Below, one piece after another: positions 44,984-54,005 of a stretch of 64,000 nucleotides of DNA. The stretch is taken from positions 79,178 to 143,177 of the forward strand of contig NZ_BTPU01000031.1 in the NCBI RefSeq assembly GCF_036985595.1. Reading direction: 5' to 3'. Under the pieces are notes generated by a model that saw only the letters and a list, made by a program, of their open reading frames with translations, was not told the origin of the DNA and ran no database searches. Origin of the DNA: Vallitalea maricola. Lineage in GTDB: Bacteria; Bacillota; Clostridia; Lachnospirales; Vallitaleaceae. Within the stretch, counting starts at the first letter, position 1, and each line of letters begins with the position of its first letter. Made by a program: the position numbers and the translations under genes.

Positions 44984-45028
44984 AATGTTCGGAAATCTAT
45001 TGACTTATTCTAATTTTATTTGTAAAAT
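44984..45028 (+). promoter_or_regulatory. pur operon promoter with a PurBox-like site
   Basis: On the minus strand 44996-44984 reads ATTTCCGAACATT, an exact fit to the Bacillus PurR box AWWWCCGAACWWT. TTGACT (45000-45005) and TAAAAT (45023-45028) follow with a 17-bp spacer. The box abuts the -35 element, as at PurR-controlled promoters of Bacillus. Only one clear box was found; Bacillus operators usually have two. Confidence 0.75.
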
Positions 45029-45076
45029 GATTTTACAGCCTATTAAAACGCAAATATGATTAAGGAGTTGTTCGTA

Positions 45077-46237
45077 ATGAATAATCTTTCTAAAAAGATT
45101 GGGATTATTGGTGGAGGACAATTGGGAAAGATGATGATTTTAGATGCTAAACGGTTGGGATTCTATGTTATAACATTAGATCCTTCAGAGTCTTGCCCAT
45201 CACATAGTATATCTGATGAACATATATTGGCTTCTTTCGATGATGAGAAGGCAATACGAACAATGGCGGAAAAAGTTGACGTAATTACATATGAATTCGA
45301 ACATATCAATGTAGATATTTTAAAGAAATTAGAAGATGAAGGGTATATAATTTACCCTACTGCAAAGAGCTTGGAAATAATTCAAAACAAATATGATCAA
45401 AAATACACACTTCTTAAAAATGATGTAGCAGTTCCAGATTTTATGTTAGTCCAGTCCACAGAAGATTTAATAAACGCAGGTCAAGAATTTGGTTATCCGA
45501 TGATGTTAAAAACTTGTACAGGTGGTTACGATGGTAAAGGTAACTATGTTGTAGAAAACGAAAAATTAATAGAAGAATCCTACAGACAATTAGGTAACGG
45601 AACAATTCCTTTGATGGTGGAAAAATTTGTTGACCTGAAAAAAGAAATATCTGTCCTTGCTTGTAGAGGAATAAATGGAGAAATAACAGTATATCCAGTA
45701 GGAGAAAATATTCATGTAGACAGTATATTAGATGAAACAAGAGTTCCAGCAGATATTTCTAGGAAATGTACAGAAGAAGCGATGAAATTAGCCCATAGAG
45801 TAATGGAGATTTTTGCAGGCGTAGGTATGTTCTGCGTTGAAATGTTTGTTACTAAGAATGATAATATATTAATTAACGAAGTAGCACCAAGACCACATAA
45901 TTCTGGGCATTATACTATTGAAGGATGTTTGACATCCCAATTCGAGCAGCATATAAGAGCTATTACAGGTTTACCACTTGGAGATGTAAGTCTTAGATGT
46001 CCAACAGTAATGAGAAATCTTCTAGGTGAAGATGGTGAGTCAGGAATAGCATATTATGAAGGTTTAGATAAAGTCTATAATGATGGAATCGCAAAAGTTC
46101 ATATCTATGGCAAAGAAGAAGTAAGACCTAAAAGAAAAATGGGTCATATTACAGTGTGTGCTGACACAATTGATGAGGCAGTAGAAAAAGCTGAAAAAGC
46201 TAAGAGAGGACTAAGAGTTATTAGTCAAAAAGGATAA
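45077..46237 (+). CDS. purK: 5-(carboxyamino)imidazole ribonucleotide synthase
   Basis: A 386-aa ATP-grasp enzyme that converts AIR, bicarbonate and ATP to N5-CAIR. IGIIGGGQLGKMMILDAKRLG is the N-terminal loop, then NKYDQKYTLL, KTCTGGYDGKGNYVV, EKFVDLKKEISVLACRG, VEMFVTKNDNILINEVAPRPHNSGHYTIEGC, all typical of PurK. The ATG at 45077 follows TAAGGAG; the upstream in-frame ATG at 45056 would include that site. First gene of the pur operon, 16 bp before purE. Confidence 0.95.
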   Translation: MNNLSKKIGIIGGGQLGKMMILDAKRLGFYVITLDPSESCPSHSISDEHILASFDDEKAIRTMAEKVDVITYEFEHINVDILKKLEDEGYIIYPTAKSLEIIQNKYDQKYTLLKNDVAVPDFMLVQSTEDLINAGQEFGYPMMLKTCTGGYDGKGNYVVENEKLIEESYRQLGNGTIPLMVEKFVDLKKEISVLACRGINGEITVYPVGENIHVDSILDETRVPADISRKCTEEAMKLAHRVMEIFAGVGMFCVEMFVTKNDNILINEVAPRPHNSGHYTIEGCLTSQFEQHIRAITGLPLGDVSLRCPTVMRNLLGEDGESGIAYYEGLDKVYNDGIAKVHIYGKEEVRPKRKMGHITVCADTIDEAVEKAEKAKRGLRVISQKG

Positions 46238-46253
46238 TGAGGAGGTTATTATT

Positions 46254-46772
46254 ATGAAACCTATGGTTGGAATTATTATGGGTAGTGACTCGGATCTACC
46301 TGTTATGCAAGAAGCGGCTAAGATACTAGATGAATTTCAGATATCTTATGAGTTAACTGTTGTATCAGCTCATAGAACTCCAGAAAGATTATTTGATTAT
46401 GCAAAAAGTGCCAAAGAAAAAGGATTAAAAGTCATTATTGCAGGAGCTGGAGGAGCGGCGCATTTACCAGGTATGGTTGCATCACTTACTACACTTCCAG
46501 TTATTGGAGTACCTGTTAAGACAAGAACATTGAATGGTATTGATTCATTATATTCTATTGTTCAGATGCCACCGGGAATACCTGTAGCTACAGTAGCTAT
46601 CAATGGAGCTAAAAATGCAGGAATATTAGCTTCATCAATAATAGGAGCATTTGATGAGAATGTAAGTCAGAAAGTTGAAGAATATAAAAATAATCTACGA
46701 GAGACAGTTAAAGAAAAAGCTAATAAACTAGAAAAAATAAAGTACGATAAATATTTAGAAAGTATGAATTAA
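46254..46772 (+). CDS. purE: N5-CAIR mutase, class I PurE
   Basis: A 172-aa protein with GIIMGSDSDLPVMQEA, VVSAHRTPERLFDYA, IAGAGGAAHLPGMVAS and PPGIPVATVAINGAKNAGILA: class I PurE, matching the presence of PurK. It moves the carboxylate of N5-CAIR to form CAIR. Strong RBS GAGGAGG. Between purK and purC. Confidence 0.97.
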   Translation: MKPMVGIIMGSDSDLPVMQEAAKILDEFQISYELTVVSAHRTPERLFDYAKSAKEKGLKVIIAGAGGAAHLPGMVASLTTLPVIGVPVKTRTLNGIDSLYSIVQMPPGIPVATVAINGAKNAGILASSIIGAFDENVSQKVEEYKNNLRETVKEKANKLEKIKYDKYLESMN

Positions 46773-46793
46773 TTATAATAGGAGGATGATTAG

Positions 46794-47507
46794 ATGAAAA
46801 AAACAGAATTATTATATGAAGGTAAAGCGAAAAAGGTATTTAAAACTGATGATGAGAACATGTTAATAGTATCTTATAAAGATGATGCTACAGCATTTAA
46901 TGGTGTTAAAAAAGGTTCAATACAAGATAAAGGAAGCATCAACAACAGAGTTTCTAATTACTTGATGGGAATACTAGAGAAAAAAGGTATACCTACTCAT
47001 ATTGTAGAAGAGATAAATGACCGTGAAACAGTAGTTAAAAAAGTAGAGATTGTACCTCTAGAGGTTATTGTTAGAAATATAGCAGCTGGAAGCTTAAGCA
47101 AGAGATTAGGACTTGAAGAAGGCACTAAGCTTGACAAAACAGTTCTTGAATATTGCTACAAGAATGACGAACTTGGTGATCCTATGGTTAATGATTTTCA
47201 TATCTATGCTCTTTCATTAGCTACTAAAGAAGAACTTGATAAGATTTCTGAGATGTCATTTAAAATTAACGAAATACTTTCAGAATATTTTGATTCCATT
47301 AATATAGAGCTTATTGATTTTAAACTTGAGTTTGGCAGAACTTCTGATGGAACAGTTATCTTAGCTGATGAAATTTCTCCAGATACATGCCGCTACTGGG
47401 ACAAGAATACAGGAGAAAAACTTGATAAAGACCGTTTTAGAAGAGACCTTGGTAATGTAGAGGGTGCTTATCAAGAAATATTAAAAAGAACTTTAGGGAA
47501 TTCTTAA
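46794..47507 (+). CDS. purC: SAICAR synthase
   Basis: A 237-aa SAICAR synthetase: LLYEGKAKKVFKTDDENMLI at the N-terminus, VEIVPLEVIVRNIAAGSLSKRLG, LIDFKLEFGRTSDGTVILADEISPDTCR, GAYQEILKR. It joins CAIR and aspartate using ATP. RBS GGAGGATG. Followed by a 286-bp gap holding the nested inverted repeat before purF. Confidence 0.97.
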   Translation: MKKTELLYEGKAKKVFKTDDENMLIVSYKDDATAFNGVKKGSIQDKGSINNRVSNYLMGILEKKGIPTHIVEEINDRETVVKKVEIVPLEVIVRNIAAGSLSKRLGLEEGTKLDKTVLEYCYKNDELGDPMVNDFHIYALSLATKEELDKISEMSFKINEILSEYFDSINIELIDFKLEFGRTSDGTVILADEISPDTCRYWDKNTGEKLDKDRFRRDLGNVEGAYQEILKRTLGNS

Positions 47508-47524
47508 ATTATTAGTGTTTTACC

Positions 47525-47719
47525 GTAGATAATATATATATAAAACACCTCATGTTAAATATTTAAAGAAAAAACTAAGTTCGTTCCAATAAATATTACT
47601 AAACCTTAACAACTCCTGACGTCAAACAGTTAAGGTTCTTAACGTAATATTTATTTCCACTCACTAAGATTTTCTAATAAATATTTAAAAATCGGTTTAT
47701 ATATATATATATTATCTAC
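47525..47719 (+). repeat. 195-nt nested inverted repeat inside the pur operon
   Basis: Four pairs of complementary arms are nested: GTAGATAATATATATATA with TATATATATATTATCTAC (47525-47542, 47702-47719; 18 of 18), TTAAATATTT with AAATATTTAA nearby (about 47556 and 47690), AATAAATATTAC with GTAATATTTATT (47588-47599, 47644-47655; 12 of 12), and AACCTTAAC with GTTAAGGTT (47602-47610, 47629-47637; 9 of 9), with an 18-nt loop. No protein frame and no T-run after the structure. It fills most of the 286-bp purC-purF gap. It could be a leader RNA or a MITE-like insertion. Confidence 0.7.
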
Positions 47720-47793
47720 TAGGCTAGTGAAGTTAGTAAGTTATTTAGTTTTTAAGTAATTCAAATCTTAACGAATATTAGAAGGGAGATATC

Positions 47794-49185
47794 ATGTTTG
47801 ATGATAAATTAAAAGAAGAATGTGGTGTGTTTGGAGTTTATAATAATAATGAATTTGATACATCAAGACTTACTTATTATGGACTTTTTGCACTTCAACA
47901 TAGAGGTCAGGAAAGTGCTGGTATAGCGGTTAATAATAAAGGTACTATTTTGTATAGAAAAGAAATGGGAATGGTATCAGAGATATTCGATGATGTAGTT
48001 CTTGACTATCTGAAAGGGCATTCGGCTATAGGTCATGTGAGATATTCAACAACTGGTGAGAGTTATGCAGAGAATGCACAACCTTTAGTTATAAAATACA
48101 CAAAGGGGCATATGGCTATTGCTCACAATGGGAATATAACAAATGCTGGTAAGATAAAAAAAGAGTTGGAAGAACAAGGTACCATATTTCAAACAACATC
48201 AGATACTGAGGTAATAGCGGCGTTATTATCACGAATTCGAATCAAGTATAGTGCTATTGAAGATGCATTAAGAGAAGTAATGACTATTATTAAGGGAGCT
48301 TATTCATTGCTTATAATGACTCCTAATAAACTTATTGCTGTAAGAGACCCATTGGGAATGAGACCACTTGTTATTGGAAAGAAAGAAGATTCATATGTGT
48401 TCTCATCTGAATCCTGTGCTTTTGATTCTCTTGGTATAAAATTCATTAGGGACGTAGAGCCAGGAGAGATGATTGTAGTTAATAATGAAGGAATAAAATC
48501 AATTCAAACAGAAGTTCCTAAGAAATCAGCTTCTTGTATATTTGAATATATATATTTTGCAAGACCAGATAGTATTATGGATGGAATTGAAGTGTATAGT
48601 GCCAGATACCAAGCGGGTATTGTATTAGCTAAGGAACATCCTGTAGATGCAGATGTGGTAGTTGGTGTACCGGACTCTGGACTTGCTGCTGCTCATGGTT
48701 TTGCTCATGCTTCAGGAATTAAATATGTTGGTGGATTCATGAAAAATAGATACGTAGGAAGAACATTCATTCAGCCAAGCCAAGAGATGAGAGAATTAGG
48801 GGTACACATGAAATTAAATCCTATAAGAAGTCATATTGAAGGTAAAAGAGTTGTTATGATAGATGATTCTCTTGTTAGAGGAACAACAAGCAAGAAGATT
48901 GTTAATCTATTAAAAGCGGCAGGAGCGAAGGAAGTCCACGTTCGTATTAGTTCACCTCCAGTTAAGCATTCTTGTTATTTTGGGATTGATACTCCTGAGA
49001 GGGAGAATCTAATAGCTGGTAATATGTCAATAGATGGAATAAAAGATTTGATTGGAGCAGATAGTTTAGGATATATAAGCAATGAAGGTTTGCTTAGTAC
49101 ATGTAAAGATGGAAAAAGAGATTATTGTATGGCATGCTTTAATGGTAAATATCCAATGGATGTTGATAATGAGGAGGAAAAATAA
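47794..49185 (+). CDS. purF: Amidophosphoribosyltransferase
   Basis: A 463-aa PurF with an N-terminal glutaminase domain. The catalytic Cys follows a short propeptide, MFDDKLKEE-CGVFGV, as in Bacillus-type PurF. GHVRYSTTGES, AHNGNITNA and FQTTSDTEV are glutaminase motifs; VVMIDDSLVRGTTSKKIV is the PRPP loop. Cysteines near the C-terminus (CIFEYIYFARPDS context, YCMACF) could form the Fe-S cluster of the B. subtilis class. First committed step of purine synthesis. GAAGGGAG precedes the ATG. Overlaps purM by one base. Confidence 0.97.
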   Translation: MFDDKLKEECGVFGVYNNNEFDTSRLTYYGLFALQHRGQESAGIAVNNKGTILYRKEMGMVSEIFDDVVLDYLKGHSAIGHVRYSTTGESYAENAQPLVIKYTKGHMAIAHNGNITNAGKIKKELEEQGTIFQTTSDTEVIAALLSRIRIKYSAIEDALREVMTIIKGAYSLLIMTPNKLIAVRDPLGMRPLVIGKKEDSYVFSSESCAFDSLGIKFIRDVEPGEMIVVNNEGIKSIQTEVPKKSASCIFEYIYFARPDSIMDGIEVYSARYQAGIVLAKEHPVDADVVVGVPDSGLAAAHGFAHASGIKYVGGFMKNRYVGRTFIQPSQEMRELGVHMKLNPIRSHIEGKRVVMIDDSLVRGTTSKKIVNLLKAAGAKEVHVRISSPPVKHSCYFGIDTPERENLIAGNMSIDGIKDLIGADSLGYISNEGLLSTCKDGKRDYCMACFNGKYPMDVDNEEEK

Positions 49186-50210
49186 TGGCAGTGGATTATA
49201 AAGCTTCTGGAGTAGACGTTGAAGCAGGATATAAAGCAGTGGAATTAATGAAAAAACATGTTAAAACCACTTTTACAGAAGGTGTTGTAACAGACCTTGG
49301 GGGATTCGGAGGTTTATTTTCATTAGCTAAACATAGAATGGAAGAACCGGTTCTAGTATCAGGTACAGATGGTGTAGGAACTAAATTGAAAGTTGCATTT
49401 TTAACTGATAAGCATAACACTGTAGGAATAGATTTAGTAGCTATGTGTGTTAACGACATTATATGCTCTGGTGCTGAACCACTTTTCTTCTTGGATTATA
49501 TAGCTTGTGGCAAGAATATACCAGAAAAGATAGCTGATATCGTAAGTGGTGTGGCTGAAGGCTGTAGACAATCTGGAGCGGCTCTTATTGGTGGAGAAAC
49601 TGCTGAGATGCCAGGATTTTATCCTGAAAATGAATATGATATGGCTGGGTTTGCTGTAGGTATCGTTGATAAGAGTAAGGTTATTGATGGTTCTAAGACC
49701 CAAGAAGGAGATGTACTTCTAGGTTTACCATCATCTGGAATACATAGTAACGGTTATTCTCTTGTCAGAAAACTTTTTGAACCTACTAAGGAAAAGCTAG
49801 AAGAATATGTAGAAGAATTAGGTTGTACTCTAGGAGAAGAGTTGATTAAGCCTACTAAGATATATGTAAAGCAAATTAGTGAATTAAAAGATAAAGTAAC
49901 AATAAAATCAATCAGTCATATTACTGGTGGTGGCTTTATCGAAAATATTCCTAGAGCATTAAAAGATGGGTTTAGTGCTAAGATAAATAAAGGTACTTGG
50001 CCTGTTCATAACATATTTAACTTGATGCAGAAGTTAGGTGAAATGGAAGAAAGAAGTATCTATAATACTTTTAACATGGGTATTGGTATGGTTCTTATAC
50101 TTAATAAAGATGAAGCAGAAAAAGCAATAGATATTTTGGGATCTATAGGTGAAAAGGGTTATGTAATCGGTTCGGTTGAAAAAGGTGACGAAGGGGTAAT
50201 TATATGCTAA
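49185..50210 (+). CDS. purM: AIR synthase
   Basis: A 341-aa PurM: DYKASGVDVEAGYKAVELMK, SGTDGVGTKLKVAFL, ALIGGETAEMPGFY, GLPSSGIHSNGYSLVRKL, HITGGGFIENIPRAL. It closes the imidazole ring of FGAM using ATP. It starts inside the purF stop codon (TAATG) and overlaps purN by 7 bp, so translation is coupled. FGAM synthase genes purLQS that make its substrate are not in this cluster. Confidence 0.97.
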   Translation: MAVDYKASGVDVEAGYKAVELMKKHVKTTFTEGVVTDLGGFGGLFSLAKHRMEEPVLVSGTDGVGTKLKVAFLTDKHNTVGIDLVAMCVNDIICSGAEPLFFLDYIACGKNIPEKIADIVSGVAEGCRQSGAALIGGETAEMPGFYPENEYDMAGFAVGIVDKSKVIDGSKTQEGDVLLGLPSSGIHSNGYSLVRKLFEPTKEKLEEYVEELGCTLGEELIKPTKIYVKQISELKDKVTIKSISHITGGGFIENIPRALKDGFSAKINKGTWPVHNIFNLMQKLGEMEERSIYNTFNMGIGMVLILNKDEAEKAIDILGSIGEKGYVIGSVEKGDEGVIIC

Positions 50211-50830
50211 GAATAGGAGTTCTTGTTTCTGGCGGGGGAACTAATTTACAGGCTATAATTGATAGAATTAGGGATGGTAGTATACCTGATACAGAAATCG
50301 TTTCTGTAGTAAGTAACAAAGAAAATGCATATGCTTTGGAAAGAATAAAAAAATATAATATCCAAGGTAAATGCATTAAACCAAGAGACTATGGGTCAAG
50401 ACAAGAATTTTGTATTGCCCTTAGAGATTATTTTTTATCTCTAGATATTGATTTAATAGTTCTTGCAGGTTACCTAGTAGTCTTGTCAGAGGAACTTGTA
50501 AAAGCATTCCCTAATAAAATTATGAATATTCATCCTTCATTAATACCATCATTCTGTGGTGATGGGTACTATGGACTTAAAGTGCATCAGGGGGTAATTG
50601 ATCGTGGAATTAAGGTAACAGGTGCTACAGTTCATTTTGTTGATGAAGGTACTGATACAGGTCCTATCATATTACAAAAAGCTGTTGATGTTAGAGCGGA
50701 TGATACACCAGAAATTCTACAGCGAAGAGTAATGGAAGAAGCTGAATGGGTGATATATCCAGAAGCTATAAAATTATATGCACAAGGTAAGATTAATGTA
50801 CAAGGTAATAAGGTAATTATAGGTAAATAA
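50204..50830 (+). CDS. purN: GAR transformylase, formyl-THF dependent
   Basis: A 208-aa PurN: IGVLVSGGGTNLQAIIDRI at the N-terminus, DLIVLAGYLVVLSEELV, NIHPSLIPSFCG (catalytic His/Asn region), GATVHFVDEGTDTGPIILQ with the catalytic Asp. Adds the formyl group to GAR from 10-formyl-THF. Overlaps purM; 22 bp before purD. Confidence 0.96.
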   Translation: MLRIGVLVSGGGTNLQAIIDRIRDGSIPDTEIVSVVSNKENAYALERIKKYNIQGKCIKPRDYGSRQEFCIALRDYFLSLDIDLIVLAGYLVVLSEELVKAFPNKIMNIHPSLIPSFCGDGYYGLKVHQGVIDRGIKVTGATVHFVDEGTDTGPIILQKAVDVRADDTPEILQRRVMEEAEWVIYPEAIKLYAQGKINVQGNKVIIGK

Positions 50831-50852
50831 TATATAAGAAGGGATGGAATAG

Positions 50853-52112
50853 ATGAATATACTAGTAATTGGTAGCGGCGGGAGAGAACATGCTATAATA
50901 TGGAAATTATCTCAGAGTAAAAGAGTGGATAAAATCTATTGTGCACCTGGTAATGCAGGAATATCAGAATTAGCCCAGTGTGTAGATATTTCAGCAACAG
51001 ATATCAAAGGGCTATTAGATTTTGCATTGAGCAATCCAGTAGATTTAACAGTAGTAGGTATGGATGACCCTCTTATGTTAGGAGTTGTAGATGTATTTGA
51101 AAACAAAGGACTTAAGATATTTGGTCCAAAACAAAATGCCGCTATTATAGAAGGAAGCAAAATATTTTCAAAAGACCTTATGAAAAAATATAATATTCCT
51201 ACAGCAGAATATGTTGTTATAGATAATGTGGATGATGCAAATGATTACATCAAAAAATGTAATTATCCAATAGTCATAAAAGCAGATGGACTTGCTCTTG
51301 GAAAAGGCGTTTTAATATGTTCTACATATGAAGAGGCACAAGAAGCAGTGGATACAATCATGATTGATAAGAAATTCGGTGATGCTGGAGATAAGATTGT
51401 CATAGAAGAATTCTTGACTGGTCCAGAAGTATCTGTTTTATCTTTTTGTGATGGAGAAAATATTATACCAATGGTTAGTGCTCAGGACCATAAAAGAGCT
51501 TTGGATGGAGATGAAGGCTTGAATACTGGGGGGATGGGAACTTTTTCACCAAGTAAATATTATACAGATGAGATACATAAAGAATGTGTAAAAACAATAT
51601 ATGAACCTTCATTGAAGGCGATGAAAAGTGAAGGAAGACCTTTCACAGGGATAATGTTTTTTGGGTTGATGCTTACAGAGAAAGGACCTAAGTTACTAGA
51701 ATATAATGCTAGATTTGGTGATCCTGAAGCACAAGTTGTATTACCTAGGCTTCAAACAGATTTACTGGATATCTTTGAATATGCTATTGATGGAAAATTG
51801 AATGAGATAGATGTAAAATGGGATGACAAAGCGGCTGTTTGTGTAATTTTAGCTTCTGGGGGATATCCTGTAAAATATGAAAAAGGATACGAGATAAAAG
51901 GTCTACAAGCACAGAAAAATAAAGATGATGTAATTGTTTTTCATGCGGGAACAAAAAAAGTTGATGATAAAATAATTACCAATGGTGGTAGAGTACTTGG
52001 ATTGACAGCTATTGGTAAAGATATAGATGAAGCTAGAGATATTGCTTATAAAACAGTAGAAGAAGTTGATTTTACTAATAAGCATTTTAGAAAAGATATA
52101 GGGATAAAATAG
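50853..52112 (+). CDS. purD: Glycinamide ribonucleotide synthetase
   Basis: A 419-aa ATP-grasp enzyme: NILVIGSGGREHAIIWKLSQ, GDDPLM-like VVGMDDPLMLGVVDVFENKG, VIKADGLALGKGVLIC, QDHKRALDGDEGLNTGGMGTF, LLEYNARFGDPEAQVVLPRL. Makes GAR from phosphoribosylamine and glycine. AGAAGGGATGG precedes the ATG. In many Bacillota purH lies between purN and purD; here it is missing. Last gene of the operon. Confidence 0.97.
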   Translation: MNILVIGSGGREHAIIWKLSQSKRVDKIYCAPGNAGISELAQCVDISATDIKGLLDFALSNPVDLTVVGMDDPLMLGVVDVFENKGLKIFGPKQNAAIIEGSKIFSKDLMKKYNIPTAEYVVIDNVDDANDYIKKCNYPIVIKADGLALGKGVLICSTYEEAQEAVDTIMIDKKFGDAGDKIVIEEFLTGPEVSVLSFCDGENIIPMVSAQDHKRALDGDEGLNTGGMGTFSPSKYYTDEIHKECVKTIYEPSLKAMKSEGRPFTGIMFFGLMLTEKGPKLLEYNARFGDPEAQVVLPRLQTDLLDIFEYAIDGKLNEIDVKWDDKAAVCVILASGGYPVKYEKGYEIKGLQAQKNKDDVIVFHAGTKKVDDKIITNGGRVLGLTAIGKDIDEARDIAYKTVEEVDFTNKHFRKDIGIK

Positions 52113-52199
52113 TTAATTTAGTTATATTGCGGGTAAGTCAGAAAAAATGTATTTGGTTGTGTTAATTGATTACATATGATATAATTTTAATTAACATAT

Positions 52200-52222
52200 T
52201 ATGTGGTATTGAAAACCACATA
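52200..52222 (+). promoter_or_regulatory. Hairpin in the degV leader
   Basis: TATGTGGT (52200-52207) and ACCACATA (52215-52222) form a perfect 8-bp stem with a 7-nt loop, 8 nt before the degV ribosome binding site. A TATAAT (52179-52184 region) lies just upstream, so the hairpin would be near the 5' end of the mRNA and may stabilise it. Confidence 0.4.
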
Positions 52223-52243
52223 GACATTAGGAGGGAATCGCTT

Positions 52244-53086
52244 ATGAAAAAAATAGCAATATTAACTGATTCTGCTTGTGATTTACCTGATAGTATCATT
52301 GAGAAATACAATATAAAATTACTTCCGTTAAGAATTATTTATCATGACCGTGAATATAGGGATCGTATTGAGATTAAACCTCAGGAAGTATATGACAATA
52401 TTGAGAGAGAGGTACCGAAAACATCGTTACCTGTACCAGAAGATATTTTATCTGCTTTTGATAGCTTGGCGGATGAAGGGTATACTGATGCTGTTGTCAT
52501 AACGATTTCTTCTAATCTTAGTGGAACATTTAATCTAATTAAGCTGCTTGCTAAGGATTATGAACGACTCAAAATTAGAGTATATGATTCTAAGACATTA
52601 GGTATATTTTTAGGATTTGTAGTGAAAGAGGCAGCTGCTATTGCACATACTCAAAAAAATATGGAAGATGTCATTAATAGAGCAAAAGAGATTCGAAGTA
52701 AATTGAAAGGCTGCTATGTGTTGAAAACACTGACTTACTTGAGAAAAGGCGGTAGAATCGGTAAAGTTGAAGGTACAGTTGGAGAGTTTTTTAATATAAA
52801 GCCTATTATTGGAATTAATGATGAAGGTGTTTATTTTACTATTGCAAAAGTACGAGGCAGAAGAAAATCTATAAGTAAAATAAAATCTATGATTATGGAA
52901 GAATTCAAGGATAAAAAATATAATATAGCAATCATTCATGGTGGTGCAGAAGAAGAAGCCAAGCAATTATATAATAGTATTAAAAACATTGGTAATATAG
53001 TTGAAGGCCATATTTCACAGATTAGTCCAGCGTTAGGGGTTCACACAGGGCCAGGATTAATTGGTTATGCAGCATATGAAGTATAA
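52244..53086 (+). CDS. DegV-family fatty-acid-binding protein
   Basis: A 280-aa DegV protein: IAILTDSACDLPDSIIEKYN at the N-terminus, VITISSNLSGTFNLIKLLA with the lipid-contacting Ser, LKTLTYLRKGGRIGKVEGTV, HTGPGLIGYA at the end. DegV (FakB-like) proteins bind a fatty acid and can present it to the kinase FakA; no fakA is adjacent. The start is at ATG 52244, after AGGAGGG; the upstream frame is untranslated leader. Confidence 0.92.
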   Translation: MKKIAILTDSACDLPDSIIEKYNIKLLPLRIIYHDREYRDRIEIKPQEVYDNIEREVPKTSLPVPEDILSAFDSLADEGYTDAVVITISSNLSGTFNLIKLLAKDYERLKIRVYDSKTLGIFLGFVVKEAAAIAHTQKNMEDVINRAKEIRSKLKGCYVLKTLTYLRKGGRIGKVEGTVGEFFNIKPIIGINDEGVYFTIAKVRGRRKSISKIKSMIMEEFKDKKYNIAIIHGGAEEEAKQLYNSIKNIGNIVEGHISQISPALGVHTGPGLIGYAAYEV

Positions 53087-53094
53087 TTTTTGAT

Positions 53095-53124
53095 AAAAAA
53101 CTTGGTGTATGCCAAGTTTTTTTT
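53095..53124 (+). terminator. Rho-independent terminator
   Basis: AAAAAACTTGG (53095-53105) and CCAAGTTTTTT (53112-53122) form a perfect stem with a 6-nt loop; the T-run continues to 53124. Confidence 0.9.
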
Positions 53125-53206
53125 AATCCTTCTATTAATTATGATATAATGTATAATGTTAAAGATAAATAGGTAGCTTCTTTGTTTTAAGAAAGGATTG
53201 AAAAAA

Positions 53207-53920
53207 GTGGCACAGATTGTAAACAAATCAAATCATCTGAGAAAAGAAATATTATTAGAATATCTCAAAATGATTATTTGTAGTATAGCTGCAATACTTT
53301 GTGTAGTATTAGCTTTTTATACATATGGATTTTCATTAATAGCAACACTTATATTATGTATTTATATTAAAAAGATGAAGACAAATATTGATATAATAAA
53401 ATCTGGACTCAAGGGAGAAAAAGAAGTATTAAATTTATTATCTGATTTACCAAAAAGATATAAAGTGATTTCAGATATATTAATACAAGGTAAGAACACA
53501 TCTAGTCAACTTGATTATGTAATTGTAGGTTCTAATGGAATATTCATTGTAGAGGCTAAGAATATTAAAGGGACTATAAGTGGTAATGGAAATTCCAAAT
53601 ATCTTACTCAGGTTAAGATCGGAAAAGGTGGTAAAGAATACAGGAGAGAATTATACAATCCTACTTTGCAGGTAAAAGGACATGTATTAGGACTAACCAA
53701 ACTTCTTAAAAGAAATAATATGCAATATGATGTTCATGGATTAGTTTATTTCTCCAATGAGGAATCTAGAATACAATTCAAGTCCAATAATATAGTAGTA
53801 TTATCTAAGAATAAGGATGACTTGCTTAAGTACATTAAAACTTATAAGAATAATGGAGTCAAAATAGCTCCAAATGAGCAAATAAAAATAACTAAACTGC
53901 TTAAGAGTCAAGTTATGTAA
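53207..53920 (+). CDS. NERD-domain membrane protein
   Basis: A 237-aa protein with one or two N-terminal helices (about 20-55: MIICSIAAILCVVLAFYTYG) and a nuclease-related domain: GLKGEKEVLNLLSDLPKRYK, SQLDYVIVGSNGIFIVEAKN, with D and ExK positions of the restriction-endonuclease-like fold retained (LDYV, VEAKN). GTG 53207 is preferred over TTG 53198 because AAAGGA abuts the TTG. NERD proteins are often linked to DNA processing but function is not established. Monocistronic with terminators on both sides. Confidence 0.82.
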   Translation: MAQIVNKSNHLRKEILLEYLKMIICSIAAILCVVLAFYTYGFSLIATLILCIYIKKMKTNIDIIKSGLKGEKEVLNLLSDLPKRYKVISDILIQGKNTSSQLDYVIVGSNGIFIVEAKNIKGTISGNGNSKYLTQVKIGKGGKEYRRELYNPTLQVKGHVLGLTKLLKRNNMQYDVHGLVYFSNEESRIQFKSNNIVVLSKNKDDLLKYIKTYKNNGVKIAPNEQIKITKLLKSQVM

Positions 53921-53936
53921 TATAGAGTAGTTTAAT

Positions 53937-53967
53937 TTAGGGGCTGGGTTTAACTGACAGCCCCTAA
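53937..53967. terminator. Bidirectional terminator hairpin
   Basis: TTAGGGGCTG (53937-53946) and CAGCCCCTAA (53958-53967) form a perfect 10-bp stem with an 11-nt loop containing GGTTTAACTGA. It lies between the NERD gene and the convergent phospholipase gene. Part of the GACAGCCCC hairpin family. Confidence 0.75.
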
Positions 53968-54005
53968 TATTATAAAAGCATATTTTAGAATATGAATAGT
54001 TATGC

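Noticed and set aside
47508..47793. PRPP, guanine or other purine riboswitch before purF
   Set aside because: None of the conserved blocks of these classes was recognised; the region is better described as a nested inverted repeat of unknown role.
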